A DNA stretch of 64,000 nucleotides from Actinoplanes xinjiangensis (GCF_003148685.1 NZ_QGGR01000006.1:124001-188000), one strand, 5' to 3'. Shown: positions 26,604 through 35,626, counted from the stretch's first letter. Translations and numbers: made by a program. The notes: generated by a model from the letters alone, not told the origin.

Positions 26604-27635
26604 ATGGAGTTCAGCGATCCGAACTGGCGCAAGGAACGGTTGGCGCGTCAAACCGGCCGGATGCATGCCGAGCTACTCGCCAGTGGCCTGCCCGTCTACA
26701 CCCTGGTCCCCGAGTCGCGGCCGGCCGAGGAGCGCTTCGGGGGACTCGAGGTTTTCGACGGGACGGTTACCGCCATCCACCTGGTTTATCCGGCGTCGAC
26801 GCCCGAGGGTCCGTGGGCCGACGTCGAGACGGCCCGCTGGACCGGCCTCCAGATCGGCCCGGCTTCCCTTCGTCTGGCTCTGGAGCATCACGTTCGCCGT
26901 GGCGGTGACCGATTCTCCGAGCTGACATGGACCGAGAGTTCGGCCTCTCTGTCAGTCGACGGCCACCGTATCGGCGCCCAGTGGCTGCGCGCTGGTCGCC
27001 GGTGGTGGGCGCTGCGGGGCGAGCATTCCGGTATCGAGATCACCTTGATAGGCAGGGACTGGCATCCGGAAACGCTCGCTGTCGAGACGGTCGCTGACCC
27101 CATGCCCATCCTCCGCCGACTTCCCGACGACCGTCCTGCGTACCAAGCCGTTCCCTCGGCTCCCGGCGCGGGCCCTCTTCCCGCCGACCTGCGCCGCGAA
27201 CCTCACCGAGCACTGGCCGATGCTGTACTGCACAACACCGCGGCACACGCCGCTTGGCAGGCCGATGGCGGCCCCGCCCCGCAGTTGCCCACCTGGTGGT
27301 CGGAGCTCTGGCGGACTGCGGTGCAGCGCCAGATGCAGCTGAGCGGTCAGCCGGAGGTCGAAGCGGCCGCCGCCGTACGCGGTATGACGTCCCAGTTGGC
27401 CGGGCTCTTCCACGAATTCGAATGGTTCCGCTCCGACGCCGAACTCCGCCGCCGGGCCATCACCGAGATCCTCTTCTACAGCACCGGCCTGGGAGCCGAC
27501 GTTTCCAGCCGCACCGCACAGGACGATTGGCACCGCTTCACCACGGCTGACGTCGATCCTGACAGCCGGGCGATCGCCAACGAACGGTGGATCACCGCCT
27601 GGCAGAGTTGGGCGTCCTCCAAGCGCCAGGTGTAG
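26604..27635 (+). CDS. hypothetical protein, 343 aa
   Basis: The ATG at 26604 (MEFSDPNWRKERLARQTGR) is well placed behind GAGGAGGCCTGGC; in-frame codons upstream run into the terminator. The protein is soluble. The first half is beta-rich (YTLVPESRPAEERFGG, DGTVTAIHLVYPAS, RWWALRGEHSGIEITLIGRDW), the second half helical and Trp-rich (LPTWWSELWRTAVQRQMQL, LFHEFEWFRSDAELRRRAI). No family was recognised. It lies outside the terminator of the IS-split gene and so forms its own unit. Confidence 0.75.
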   Translation: MEFSDPNWRKERLARQTGRMHAELLASGLPVYTLVPESRPAEERFGGLEVFDGTVTAIHLVYPASTPEGPWADVETARWTGLQIGPASLRLALEHHVRRGGDRFSELTWTESSASLSVDGHRIGAQWLRAGRRWWALRGEHSGIEITLIGRDWHPETLAVETVADPMPILRRLPDDRPAYQAVPSAPGAGPLPADLRREPHRALADAVLHNTAAHAAWQADGGPAPQLPTWWSELWRTAVQRQMQLSGQPEVEAAAAVRGMTSQLAGLFHEFEWFRSDAELRRRAITEILFYSTGLGADVSSRTAQDDWHRFTTADVDPDSRAIANERWITAWQSWASSKRQV

Positions 27636-27942
27636 CGGTTCAAGCCCGCCCGAGAGCCGATCCAACTGCTGTCAGACGCGGAACTGCCGATTCAAATCCA
27701 AGGACCGGCCATCGACACACGTTGCCGCATTCGGCAGCTGACCAGGCGGCATGTTCAGGACGGCGAGGCGAGCCGTACCCCATGCAAACTCCTGACACGA
27801 CCATCGATCGCCGGCCGACCCGATACCGACGCCGCCCCGCTGCTCACGCCCCCGCGGAAGGACCACGATCGAGGAACGGCTACTGCTTTCCGTACGCCTG
27901 GGAGCAACGGCCGCCGCGCGGCCGATGTCCGCGGCTGAGGGG
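27636..27942. other. intergenic gap without a supportable gene
   Basis: About 307 bp separate the hypothetical gene from the convergent NHL-repeat gene. Open frames here have no ribosome binding site and no recognisable domain. No clear hairpin, operator or repeat was found. Confidence 0.5.
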
Positions 27943-29562
27943 TCAGCCGAGGGGTAGGCGGATGACGCTGCCGTCGGCGGAGGCGCCCAGGTGGAGGGTG
28001 CCGTCGGGGGCGGTGGTCAGGGCGGCGAACTGGCGCGGGACGCCCGGTAGGCCTTCGATCGACAGGGCCGGCTGGAGAGGGCGGGGCCGAGCGACCGGCA
28101 GGTCCTCGGCCAGGACCCGGATCTGCGGCGCCGCCTCGACGAGGCGACGACGGCCGGCCTCGACGACCAGGACGCGGCCATCGGTGGTGACGGTGAGGCC
28201 CTGGGGGGCGTGCAAGCCGTCCGCGATGATGGTCGGTTTGGCGTATCCCCGGCCGGAACCGAAACCGGACTCAGGGCCGGAACCGGAATCGGGGCCGAAA
28301 CCGGAATCAGAGTCGAGACGGGAACCAGAGCCGCCGCCGGGACGGGGAGCGGAGCCGGAACCGGAGCCGGGACCGGGACCGGGGCCGTCCAGGCGGTAGA
28401 CGGTGCCGTGGTCCTCGTCGGAGACGTAGCAGTGGCCGTCGGCGTCGACCGCCACGTCGACGGGGCGGCCCAGGCCCTCGGCGAGGATGCTGATCACGTC
28501 GTCGGGGGAGATGGCCAGTACGCGGCCTGCGCCGGCCTCCGCTACGAGAAGGGTGCCGTCCGGTCGTACCGCGATGCCCTGGGGTTGGTCGAGGTTTTCG
28601 GCGCGGGTGCGGGTCTCGGACCGTGAGGTGGTGGTGACCTGGCCGTATTGGGAGGTGACGTGCAGGTCGTCGCCGGAGGTGGCGATCGCGTGGGCGAACG
28701 GCAGGAAGGCGCCGTCGATCCGGTAGTGGTCGGCGATGTGGAGGGTGCCGTTGTGGTCGACGGCGATGCCGTACGGGCCGGCGAGCCCGCGCGGGACGAT
28801 CTCGTGGAGGCTGCCGTCGGGGCGGACCTCGGTGATGCCGGCGCTGCTGAAGCTGGAGACGTACATCCGGTTGTCGGCGTCGAAGGCGGCGTTGTCCAGG
28901 CCGGGGATGCCGGTGACGATCTCGGTGCGCTGATCGCCGTCGATGCGGGTGATGGTGCCGGCCTCGTCGATCGACAGGACGTAGAGCACGCCGTCGCGGT
29001 CGAAGCGGACCGCGACCGTCTGCGCCACCTCGGCGACCAGCGTCGGTGTGCCGCCGTCGGGGCTGATCCGGTAGACCTCGCCGGGGAACATGTGCGGATA
29101 GTAGAGGTCGCCGTGGGGGCCGGCCTGCATGGCGTTGCCCAGCATCAGGTCCTCGGTCAGCATCTTCAGGGAGCACGCCGGTCCGGGCGGGGAGGCGACG
29201 AGTTCGAGGACGCGGCCGCCGGGGACCATCTCGTTGACGAAGATCCGGTTGCCGACGGCGGCGATGCCGTTGGGGTTGTGGATGCCGTCGGCGGCGATGG
29301 TGAGTTCGCCGGACGGGCTGCGCCGCCACACCCGGCCGGGGGCGACGTCGGTGATCCACAGATTGCCGTCGGCGTCGAAGACCAGGTCGTCGGGTGATTG
29401 CAGCGGCCCGTCGGGTGCGACGATCACCTCGACGTCGCCGGTGGTGACGTCGACGGCGCTGATCCGGCCGGGCAGGTATTCGGCCACCCAGAGGCGGCCG
29501 TCGGGGCCGAAGGTGATCCCGTTCGAGCCGCGCAACGGGGTGGCGGCGATCAGTCTTTCCAC
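27943..29562 (-). CDS. NHL/SMP-30-type beta-propeller protein with Gly/Ser/Pro-rich insert
   Basis: A GTG at 29562 gives 539 residues and overlaps the end of the monooxygenase gene by 13 bp. Repeating blade units read GSNGITFGPDGRLWVAEYLPGRI, DDLVFDADGNLWITDVAPGRVWR and QGIAVRPDGTLLVAEAGAGRV, as in gluconolactonase/NHL propellers. There is no signal peptide. Between two blades lies a roughly 45-residue insert of Gly, Ser, Pro and Asp (GPGPGPGSGSGS..., GFGPDSGSGPESGFGSG), coded by short tandem repeats near 28250-28390. It may bind or hydrolyse a small lactone/ester produced by the coupled monooxygenase; this is inference. Confidence 0.8.
   Translation of the reverse strand: MERLIAATPLRGSNGITFGPDGRLWVAEYLPGRISAVDVTTGDVEVIVAPDGPLQSPDDLVFDADGNLWITDVAPGRVWRRSPSGELTIAADGIHNPNGIAAVGNRIFVNEMVPGGRVLELVASPPGPACSLKMLTEDLMLGNAMQAGPHGDLYYPHMFPGEVYRISPDGGTPTLVAEVAQTVAVRFDRDGVLYVLSIDEAGTITRIDGDQRTEIVTGIPGLDNAAFDADNRMYVSSFSSAGITEVRPDGSLHEIVPRGLAGPYGIAVDHNGTLHIADHYRIDGAFLPFAHAIATSGDDLHVTSQYGQVTTTSRSETRTRAENLDQPQGIAVRPDGTLLVAEAGAGRVLAISPDDVISILAEGLGRPVDVAVDADGHCYVSDEDHGTVYRLDGPGPGPGSGSGSAPRPGGGSGSRLDSDSGFGPDSGSGPESGFGSGRGYAKPTIIADGLHAPQGLTVTTDGRVLVVEAGRRRLVEAAPQIRVLAEDLPVARPRPLQPALSIEGLPGVPRQFAALTTAPDGTLHLGASADGSVIRLPLG
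28250..28390. repeat. degenerate short tandem repeats (GGAACCGGA-type)
   Basis: On the plus strand this stretch is dominated by iterations of the hexamer-like words CCGGAA, CCGGAG and CCGGGA (for example GGAACCGGAATC, GGAGCCGGAACCGGAGCC). In the minus-strand gene it encodes the Gly/Ser/Asp/Pro-rich insert between two propeller blades. The frame stays open. Confidence 0.75.
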
Positions 29563-31319
29563 AGCACCTGCTCCAGACTTCCGTCGGTGCGCCATGTGCG
29601 CAGCAGTTCGTGGAAGGCGATCGGGCCGGGGCCGAACGAGAAGCTCATCGGCAGCGGGTCGCCTTCGTTGTTGTAGTAGCCGGGTGTGCACTCGCTCTGG
29701 AACGCGAAACTGTCGCCGGCGGTCGCGTCGATGGTGGCCACCCACGCGTCCTCGGCCTCGAGGCTGGGCTCGATCCGGCGGGCGCCGCGGTTCTCCGCCT
29801 CGCCGACCATGGCACCGATGTGGATGGCCTGCTCGTGGAGGATGTGCACGAAGTTCACGGCGTTCGCGTTGTGCACCGGGCCCAGCTGGAACAGGTTCGG
29901 AAAACCGTGACAGGAAAAGCCGTGCAGGGTACGGAACCCGTTCGCCCAGTGCTCGAAGATGTGTTTCCCGCCGCGCCCGTACACCTGGAGGTTTCCGGAG
30001 AGGATGCCGGAGATGCCCACCTCGAAGCCGGTGGCGAAGATGACGCAGTCCACCTCGTATGCGGTGTCGCCGACGACGACGCCGGTGGCGGTCATCCGGG
30101 TGATCCCGCCGTGGTCGGCGGTGTCGACGAGGGTCACGTTGGGCCGGTTGAAGGTCTGGAGGTAGTGGTCGCTGAACGTGGGCCGCTTGCACATGTACCG
30201 GTACCAGGGCTTGAGCAGTTCGGCGACGGCCGGGTCGGTGACCACCTCGTCGACGCGGGCGCGGATGCCGTTCATCGTGGCGAAGTCGGCGAGTTCCAGC
30301 TCCTCCGCGGTCAGCTCGGCCCGGGTGCCGGCCAGGAAGGTGCGCTGGAGTTTCGCGGTGGCGGTCCACCGGTCGTCGATCAGGTCCTCGTCGGCGTGGC
30401 CGCCGGTGACGACGGTGAGGAAGTTGTCCATCCGTTCCCGCTGCCAGCCGGGCCGCACGCTGTCCAGGACCGACGGGTCGGTGGGCCGGTTGTCGCGGAC
30501 GTCGACCGTCGACGGGGTGCGCTGGAAGACGTACAGGTGCCCGGCGTCGCGGCCGACGTGCGGCACCACCTGGACGGCGGTGGCCCCGGTACCGACGACG
30601 GCGACCCTCCTGCCGGCCAGCCCGGTGAGGCCGCCGGTCTGGTCGCCGCCGGTGTACGCGTAGTCCCAGCGGCTGGTGTGGAAGGTGTGCCCCCGATAGT
30701 CCGCGATGCCCGGGATCCCCGGCAGTTTCGGCTGGGTGAGCAGACCGGAGGAGAGCACCACGTAGCGGGAGGTGAACACGTCGCCCCGGTCGGTGGTCAC
30801 CGTCCACTCGGCGGCGTCGTCGTCCCAGCGCAGTTCGGTCACCCTGGTGTGGAACAGGGCGTGCTGGTACAGGTCGAACCGTTTCGCGAGGGCCACGGCG
30901 TGCCGGCGGATCTCGTCGCCGGGCGCGTACCGCCACTTCGGGACGTACCCGACCTCCTCCAGCAGCGGCAGGTACACGGTCGCCTCGATGTCGCAGTGGA
31001 TGCCGGGGTAGCGGTTCCAGTACCAGGTGCCGCCGAAGTCGCCGGCCTCGTCGATCACGCGCAGGTCCTGGAGACCGGCCTGCCGTAGGCGCGCCCCCGT
31101 GAGCAGGCCACCGAACCCGCCGCCGACGACCGTCGCGTCGACCCGGTCGGTCACCGGCCGGCGGTCCACCCGCTCGGTGTACGGGTCCTTGGCGTAATAG
31201 CCGAACTCGCCGGTCGCCGGCTGGTACCGGCCGCCACCGTCCGGGCGTATCCGCCGGTCGCGTTCGGCTCGGTACTTCGCGCGCAGGGAGGCGATCTCGT
31301 CCGGTGTGAAGGTCGGCAC
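29550..31319 (-). CDS. Baeyer-Villiger-type flavin monooxygenase
   Basis: The GTG at 31319 (VPTFTPDEIASLRAKYRAER) gives 589 residues; a TTG at 31358 would add 13. The FAD motif GGGFGGLLTGARL, the BVMO segment GGTWYWNRYPGIHCDIEA, the fingerprint YRGHTFHTSRWDY (FxGxxxHTxxWD), the NADPH motif VVGTGATAVQVVPHVG and FATGFE are all present. This supports an NADPH- and FAD-dependent BVMO that would turn ketones into esters or lactones. The ketone is unknown. The coupled propeller gene could handle the product. It diverges from an ECF sigma gene 93 bp away. Confidence 0.92.
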   Translation of the reverse strand: MPTFTPDEIASLRAKYRAERDRRIRPDGGGRYQPATGEFGYYAKDPYTERVDRRPVTDRVDATVVGGGFGGLLTGARLRQAGLQDLRVIDEAGDFGGTWYWNRYPGIHCDIEATVYLPLLEEVGYVPKWRYAPGDEIRRHAVALAKRFDLYQHALFHTRVTELRWDDDAAEWTVTTDRGDVFTSRYVVLSSGLLTQPKLPGIPGIADYRGHTFHTSRWDYAYTGGDQTGGLTGLAGRRVAVVGTGATAVQVVPHVGRDAGHLYVFQRTPSTVDVRDNRPTDPSVLDSVRPGWQRERMDNFLTVVTGGHADEDLIDDRWTATAKLQRTFLAGTRAELTAEELELADFATMNGIRARVDEVVTDPAVAELLKPWYRYMCKRPTFSDHYLQTFNRPNVTLVDTADHGGITRMTATGVVVGDTAYEVDCVIFATGFEVGISGILSGNLQVYGRGGKHIFEHWANGFRTLHGFSCHGFPNLFQLGPVHNANAVNFVHILHEQAIHIGAMVGEAENRGARRIEPSLEAEDAWVATIDATAGDSFAFQSECTPGYYNNEGDPLPMSFSFGPGPIAFHELLRTWRTDGSLEQVLWKD

Positions 31320-31411
31320 GAAGACAGCAAGACACAGTGACGCAGATGAATCAAGCAACTTTTTTCACCACCGGGTGTGGCAGACTTCCGCCTCCCGGAC
31401 AGGTAGGGGGC

Positions 31412-31939
31412 ATGGACCAACAAGAGCGGTTCCGGGCGCTGCACCGGGACACCTACGCTGACCTGCTGCGATTCGTCGAGAGACGGATTCCGGCGGACGA
31501 GGCGGAGGACGTCGTGTCGACCGTCTTCCTCACCGCCTGGCGGCGACTCGCCGACGTCCCGGCGGACGCCCGGCCATGGCTGTTCGCGGTGGCCCGGCGC
31601 ACCATGGCCAATCAGACCCGCGGTTGGTTGCGGCGTCAGGCCCTGGATGTACGGCTGAACACCGTCGACGACCATGTGCCGGACGACTCGGCCGGCACCG
31701 CCCAGCGTGTCGACCTGGAACGGGCCTGGCGGACACTGCGCGCCGCCGACCGCGAGGTGCTGGCCCTGGTCGCCTTCGACGGGCTCACCTCCGAGCAGGC
31801 GGCCACCGTGCTGAACTGCCGCCGGTCCACCTTCGCGATGCGGCTCGCCCGGGCCCGCAAACGCCTTCAGGACGCTCTCGACCCCATCGCACCGGCCCTC
31901 GCCGTGATCAAGGAGCAGCAGTCGTGGACGAACGCATGA
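31412..31939 (+). CDS. RNA polymerase sigma factor, ECF type
   Basis: An ATG at 31412 follows AGGTAGGGGG and gives 175 residues. Region 2 reads RDTYADLLRFVERRIPADEAEDVVSTVFLTAWRRL; region 4 reads AADREVLALVAFDGLTSEQAATVLNCRRSTFAMRLARARKRL, with a good helix-turn-helix. The stop overlaps the next gene. The motif GCAACTTTTTT upstream near 31352 may be part of an autoregulated promoter, but this could not be confirmed. Regulon unknown. Confidence 0.92.
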   Translation: MDQQERFRALHRDTYADLLRFVERRIPADEAEDVVSTVFLTAWRRLADVPADARPWLFAVARRTMANQTRGWLRRQALDVRLNTVDDHVPDDSAGTAQRVDLERAWRTLRAADREVLALVAFDGLTSEQAATVLNCRRSTFAMRLARARKRLQDALDPIAPALAVIKEQQSWTNA

Positions 31940-32688
31940 ACGACCTGGACCGTCTCGCCGTCCTCGACCCGGCCCGGGACCGGGAGCCCACCCCGATGGA
32001 GTGGACCCGCGCCGAGGCGTTCGTGGAGCGGGTGATCGACGGGTCCGCCCTGAGCGTGGCCCGCCCGTCGAGGCGTCGCCTGGTGGTCGCCGGGATGGCC
32101 GCCACGGCGCTGGGTGCGGTCGCCGCGGTCGCGGTGCCGGCGCTGGTGCCGGGCGCGACCGAGCGGGCCGTCGCCTCGTGGACCGCCCAGCCCACCGCCC
32201 GTACCGGTGATCAGGTCCTGCCGCAGGCGAAGGCCTGTGCCGCGAACGGCGTGGCCGGGGAGACCGTCGCGACCGCCGCCGACGTGCTGCTGGCCGAGCA
32301 GCGTGGCGAGGCCACCCTGCTGATCCAGCGCAAGGGCGGCACGATCGTCGAGTGCCTGATGGTCGGTGAGGGTGACCGGGCCGCTTCGATGGGCCTGATC
32401 GACGAGGCGGCGATCGTCGTCCCGCCCGCGGGCACGGTCAACCTGGAGACGATGAGCTCCTTCGGTGACGACGACAGCCTGTGGTCGAACATCGTCGGCC
32501 TGGCGGCCCCGGACGTCACCGCCGTCGAGGTACGCCTCGACAACGGCACGACCGTCCAGGCCAGCGTGAAGGCCGGCTGGTGGGCGGCCTGGTGGCCGGG
32601 CGCGGAGGGCGGCGAGGTCGACACCCTGTCGGTCATCGTGCACGCCGGGTCGCGGACCACCACGCACCGCCCCTCCGACCTGCCGTGA
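31924..32688 (+). CDS. membrane protein coupled to the ECF sigma factor (putative anti-sigma)
   Basis: The GTG at 31924 is 6 bp after AAGGAGC; an ATG at 31936, which overlaps the sigma stop (ATGA), is an alternative. The product is about 254 residues. A short acidic N-terminus precedes one TM helix (RRRLVVAGMAATALGAVAAVAVPALV, roughly residues 45-70). The remaining domain is extracytoplasmic, with two cysteines (KACAANGV and TIVECLMVGEG). No zinc-binding ZAS motif is visible. The anti-sigma role rests on position and topology. Confidence 0.7.
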   Translation: MDERMNDLDRLAVLDPARDREPTPMEWTRAEAFVERVIDGSALSVARPSRRRLVVAGMAATALGAVAAVAVPALVPGATERAVASWTAQPTARTGDQVLPQAKACAANGVAGETVATAADVLLAEQRGEATLLIQRKGGTIVECLMVGEGDRAASMGLIDEAAIVVPPAGTVNLETMSSFGDDDSLWSNIVGLAAPDVTAVEVRLDNGTTVQASVKAGWWAAWWPGAEGGEVDTLSVIVHAGSRTTTHRPSDLP

Positions 32689-32690
32689 TG

Positions 32691-33242
32691 TCAGGTTCGC
32701 AGGCCGGCGATGAGGAAGCCGATCATCCGGCGGGCGTCGTAACGGGGGTCGTCGCCGTCGCCGATGCACAGGTTGCCGACCCCGCGCATCAGCTCGAGGG
32801 CACCGACGTCGGCGCGGATCTCCCCGGCCTCGGCGGCCGCTGACAGCAGGTCGGCGCAGACCGGGAGCAGCCGGTCCAGGAAGTGGGAGTGCAGTTTCTG
32901 GAACGCGGCGTCGTCGGAGTGGAAGGCTCCGGCGAGGCCGTGTTTCGTCACCAGGAAGTCGGCGAACAGGTCGATCCAGCCGGCCAGGGCCGCGTGCGGG
33001 GTGTCGCTGCTCGCCAGCAGTGCCGGTCCGGCGGCGGCGCACGCCTCGATCTGATGGTGGTAGACGGCGACGATCAGGTCGGCCCGGGTCGGGAAGTGCC
33101 GGTAGATGGTGCCCACGCCGACTCCGGCCCGTGCCGCGATGTCCCGCACCGGCACGTTGACGCCGGCCTCGATGAAGGCCGCGGCGGCCGCCTCCAGCAG
33201 GGTCGCCTGGTTGCGGCGCGCGTCGGCCCGCTTCTCCACCAC
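32691..33242 (-). CDS. TetR/AcrR-family repressor
   Basis: Tandem GTG codons at 33242 and 33239 start a 183-residue protein. The helix-turn-helix reads ADARRNQATLLEAAAAAFIEAGV, then VPVRDIAARAGVGVGTIYRHFPTRADL, a textbook TetR DNA-binding domain. The ligand domain is helical, ending LELMRGVGNLCIGDGDD. The gene diverges from the aldo/keto reductase operon across a 120-bp gap with two identical-type palindromes, its probable operators. The inducer is unknown. Confidence 0.93.
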   Translation of the reverse strand: MVEKRADARRNQATLLEAAAAAFIEAGVNVPVRDIAARAGVGVGTIYRHFPTRADLIVAVYHHQIEACAAAGPALLASSDTPHAALAGWIDLFADFLVTKHGLAGAFHSDDAAFQKLHSHFLDRLLPVCADLLSAAAEAGEIRADVGALELMRGVGNLCIGDGDDPRYDARRMIGFLIAGLRT

Positions 33243-33275
33243 TGAACTGTTACCCCCGTCACGCCTCTTGGTAAA

Positions 33276-33323
33276 CGGAACGTTGTTCCGTATGTTGGGT
33301 CGCAGGTCCGGAACCTTGTTCCG
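33276..33323. promoter_or_regulatory. twin TetR operators
   Basis: CGGAACGTTGTTCCG (33276-33290) and CGGAACCTTGTTCCG (33309-33323) share perfect CGGAAC/GTTCCG arms (CGGAAC-N3-GTTCCG). They are 33 bp apart centre to centre, three helical turns. They lie in the gap between the TetR gene and the aldo/keto reductase operon, so one repressor could silence both directions. Confidence 0.82.
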
Positions 33324-33362
33324 CTTAGGGCCCAGCATGCCAGACACCCAGGAGGAACGACC

Positions 33363-34382
33363 ATGCAGTACCGCAGTTTGGGCCGTACCGGCGTCCACGT
33401 CGGCACCCTGGCACTCGGCGCGATGAACTTCGGCGCGATGGCCCGCACCGGCCAGGACGAGGCCACCGCGATCATCGACGCCGCACTGGAAGCGGGTGTC
33501 AACCTGATCGACACCGCCGACATGTACAGCCAGGGCGAGTCCGAGCGGATCGTCGGCCGCGCCATCGCCGGCCGGCGCGACGACATCGTCCTGGCCACCA
33601 AGGCCGGACTGCCGATGGGCACGGAGCGCAACCGCCGGGGCGGCTCCCGCCGCTGGCTGATCACCGCGCTCGACGACAGCCTGCGCCGCCTCGGCGTCGA
33701 CCACGTCGACCTCTACCAGGTCCACCGGTGGGACCCGGCCACCGGCGACGAGGAGACCCTGTCCGCGCTGACCGACCTCCAGCGCGCCGGGAAGATCCGG
33801 TGGTTCGGCTCCTCGACCTTCCCCGCCCACCGCATCGTGCAGGCCCAGTGGGCCGCCCGCGAACACCACCTGAGCCGGTACGTCACCGAACAGCCCAGCT
33901 ACTCGGTGCTCCAGCGCGGCATCGAGACCCACGTCCTGCCGGTCACCCAGGAGTACGGCATGGGCGTGCTCGCCTGGAGCCCACTGGCCTCCGGCTGGCT
34001 GTCCGGCGCGATCCGGGCCGGACAGGAGATCACCACCTACCGTTCCGGCCTGCTGCGGCAGCGTTTCGACCTGACCGTACCGGCCAACCGCGCCCGCCTC
34101 GCCGCGGTCGAACAGCTCGTCGAGGTCGCCGACCGGGCCGGTCTCACCCTGATCCAGCTCGCCCTCGGGTTCGTCACCGCGCACCCCGGCGTGACCAGCG
34201 CGATCATCGGCCCGCGCACCCTGGAGCACCTGCACTCGCAGCTCGCCGCCGCCGACACGGTGCTGACCGCCGACGTCCTCGACGCGATCGACGCGATCGT
34301 GCCGCCCGGTCTGGACCACGCACCCGAGGAGAAGATCGACACCCCACCGGCCCTGCTCGACGCCTCCCTGCGGCGCCGCTGA
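33363..34382 (+). CDS. aldo/keto reductase
   Basis: The gene encodes 339 residues from ATG 33363, behind a strong AGGAGGAACGACC. The AKR tetrad is visible: Asp and Tyr in LIDTADMYSQGESE, Lys in VLATKAGLPMG and His in LYQVHRWDP. The barrel closes with GFVTAHPGVTSAIIGPRTLEHL. It resembles AKR-type YajO/YdjG-like soluble reductases using NADPH. It is the first gene of the TetR-controlled operon, followed after 1 bp by an LLM-class oxidoreductase, so the two may act in one pathway. Substrate unknown. Confidence 0.93.
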   Translation: MQYRSLGRTGVHVGTLALGAMNFGAMARTGQDEATAIIDAALEAGVNLIDTADMYSQGESERIVGRAIAGRRDDIVLATKAGLPMGTERNRRGGSRRWLITALDDSLRRLGVDHVDLYQVHRWDPATGDEETLSALTDLQRAGKIRWFGSSTFPAHRIVQAQWAAREHHLSRYVTEQPSYSVLQRGIETHVLPVTQEYGMGVLAWSPLASGWLSGAIRAGQEITTYRSGLLRQRFDLTVPANRARLAAVEQLVEVADRAGLTLIQLALGFVTAHPGVTSAIIGPRTLEHLHSQLAAADTVLTADVLDAIDAIVPPGLDHAPEEKIDTPPALLDASLRRR

Positions 34383-34383
34383 G

Positions 34384-35247
34384 ATGGCCCGCTTCGGCAT
34401 CATGACAGCGCCGATGCACGTCGGTTACCAGGACGTCCAGCGGGTGTGGCAGGACGCCGACACCATCGCCGAGATCGAGCACGCCTGGCTGTTCGACCAT
34501 CTCATGCCGATCGGCGGTGATCCGGACGGCCCGGCGTTCGAGGGCTGGACCCTGCTGGCGGCGCTCGCCGCACAGACCCGGCGGTTGCGCCTGGGCGTAC
34601 TCGTGACCAGTAACCGGTTCCGGCCACCGGCGATGCTGGCCAAGATCGCCGCCACCGTGGACGTCGTCTCCGGCGGGCGCCTCGATTTCGGCATCGGCGC
34701 CGGATCACGGCCCAGCCACCCGGCGGCCCGGCGCGAGTACGAGGCACACGGCCTGCCGTACCACGACTTCGCCCCCTCGGTGGCCGCACTGGCCGAGGCC
34801 TGCACGGTGATCCGGCGACTGTGGACCGCGCAGGAGCCGTTCGACTTCCCCGGCGAGCACGTCCGGCTCACCGGGGCGTTCGGCAGTCCGAAACCGGTCC
34901 AGCGGCCGTATCCACCGATCATGATCGGCGGGCGGTCGTCCGCGCTGCTGCGGGTGGTCGCCGAACACGCCGACCTGTGGAACATCCCCGGCGGTGACAT
35001 CGCCGACGTCGTGAGCCGCAGTGCACTGCTGGACCGGTACTGCGCGGAGATCGGCCGGGACCCGGCCGCCATCACCCGCTCCATCCATCTGCCGGTCTCC
35101 TACGACCGGCCGGCCGGCACCCGCGACGCGATCCGCGAGGCACTCGACGCCGGGTTCGGGCACATCGTGCTCGGGCTGTCCGCGCCCTACCCCGACGGCG
35201 TCGCGCACCGGGTCGCCGACGAACTGATCGGGCCCACCGCCGGCTGA
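34384..35247 (+). CDS. LLM-class (F420/FMN-dependent) oxidoreductase
   Basis: The gene encodes 287 residues; the ATG at 34384 lies 1 bp past the previous stop. The TIM barrel features are FDHLMPIGGDPDGPAFEGW, TRRLRLGVLVTSNRFRPPAMLAKIAATVDVVSGGRLDFGIGAGS, and YPPIMIGGRSSALLRVVAEHADLWN, matching the F420-dependent branch of the luciferase-like family. The cofactor cannot be told from sequence alone. It is coupled to the aldo/keto reductase and probably repressed by the divergent TetR protein. Confidence 0.9.
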   Translation: MARFGIMTAPMHVGYQDVQRVWQDADTIAEIEHAWLFDHLMPIGGDPDGPAFEGWTLLAALAAQTRRLRLGVLVTSNRFRPPAMLAKIAATVDVVSGGRLDFGIGAGSRPSHPAARREYEAHGLPYHDFAPSVAALAEACTVIRRLWTAQEPFDFPGEHVRLTGAFGSPKPVQRPYPPIMIGGRSSALLRVVAEHADLWNIPGGDIADVVSRSALLDRYCAEIGRDPAAITRSIHLPVSYDRPAGTRDAIREALDAGFGHIVLGLSAPYPDGVAHRVADELIGPTAG

Positions 35248-35252
35248 GCCGG

Positions 35253-35516
35253 TCAGGCGACCAGGGCCCACTGCCGGCGGCGCGGCGGGTAGAGCCGGGT
35301 GACGGTCTCCAGAGCCCAGCGCATCCGGGGCAGCGCCAGCTCGGGATGGTCACCGAACTCGGCGGCCATGTCGGCGGCACAGGCACGGGTCCCGCCGCGG
35401 GTGCGCACGGCGGTCCGGATGGCCTCGTCGACGACGGCGAAGGCCGGGCTGCTGCCGGTGGCCAGGCCGGTCGTGAACAGGGCCTCGGCGCGGGCGGCGG
35501 TGAGGTTGGTGGTCAT
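35253..35516 (-). CDS. small hypothetical protein, 87 aa
   Basis: The ATG at 35516 follows AGGGAGAGCC. The product is helical, MTTNLTAARAEALFTTGLATG followed by AFAVVDEAIRTAVRTRGG, then ACAADMAAEFGDHPELALPRMRWALETVTRLY. A single Cys and a conserved-looking ADMAAEFGDHPE block are present. No signal peptide or TM. It ends 5 bp from the LLM stop on the other strand. No family was recognised. Confidence 0.7.
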   Translation of the reverse strand: MTTNLTAARAEALFTTGLATGSSPAFAVVDEAIRTAVRTRGGTRACAADMAAEFGDHPELALPRMRWALETVTRLYPPRRRQWALVA

Positions 35517-35561
35517 CGTGGCTCTCCCTTCGGCGTGACGTGCTCTACAGATATGGAGACC

Positions 35562-35604
35562 GGCCGGCGCCCGGTGATTCATCGCCGGCCTGTCAGATAT
35601 CTGA
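35562..35604. promoter_or_regulatory. hairpin and palindrome in the gap between the 87-aa gene and the OsmC-like gene
   Basis: GGCCGGCG (35562-35569) and CGCCGGCC (35583-35590) form an 8-bp stem with a 13-nt loop, followed by TCAGATATCTGA (35593-35604), a perfect 12-bp palindrome. The stem may terminate transcription from the OsmC gene. The palindrome could be an operator for the 87-aa gene. Confidence 0.5.
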
Positions 35605-35626
35605 ACCCCGCGCCGCGGGGAACGGT

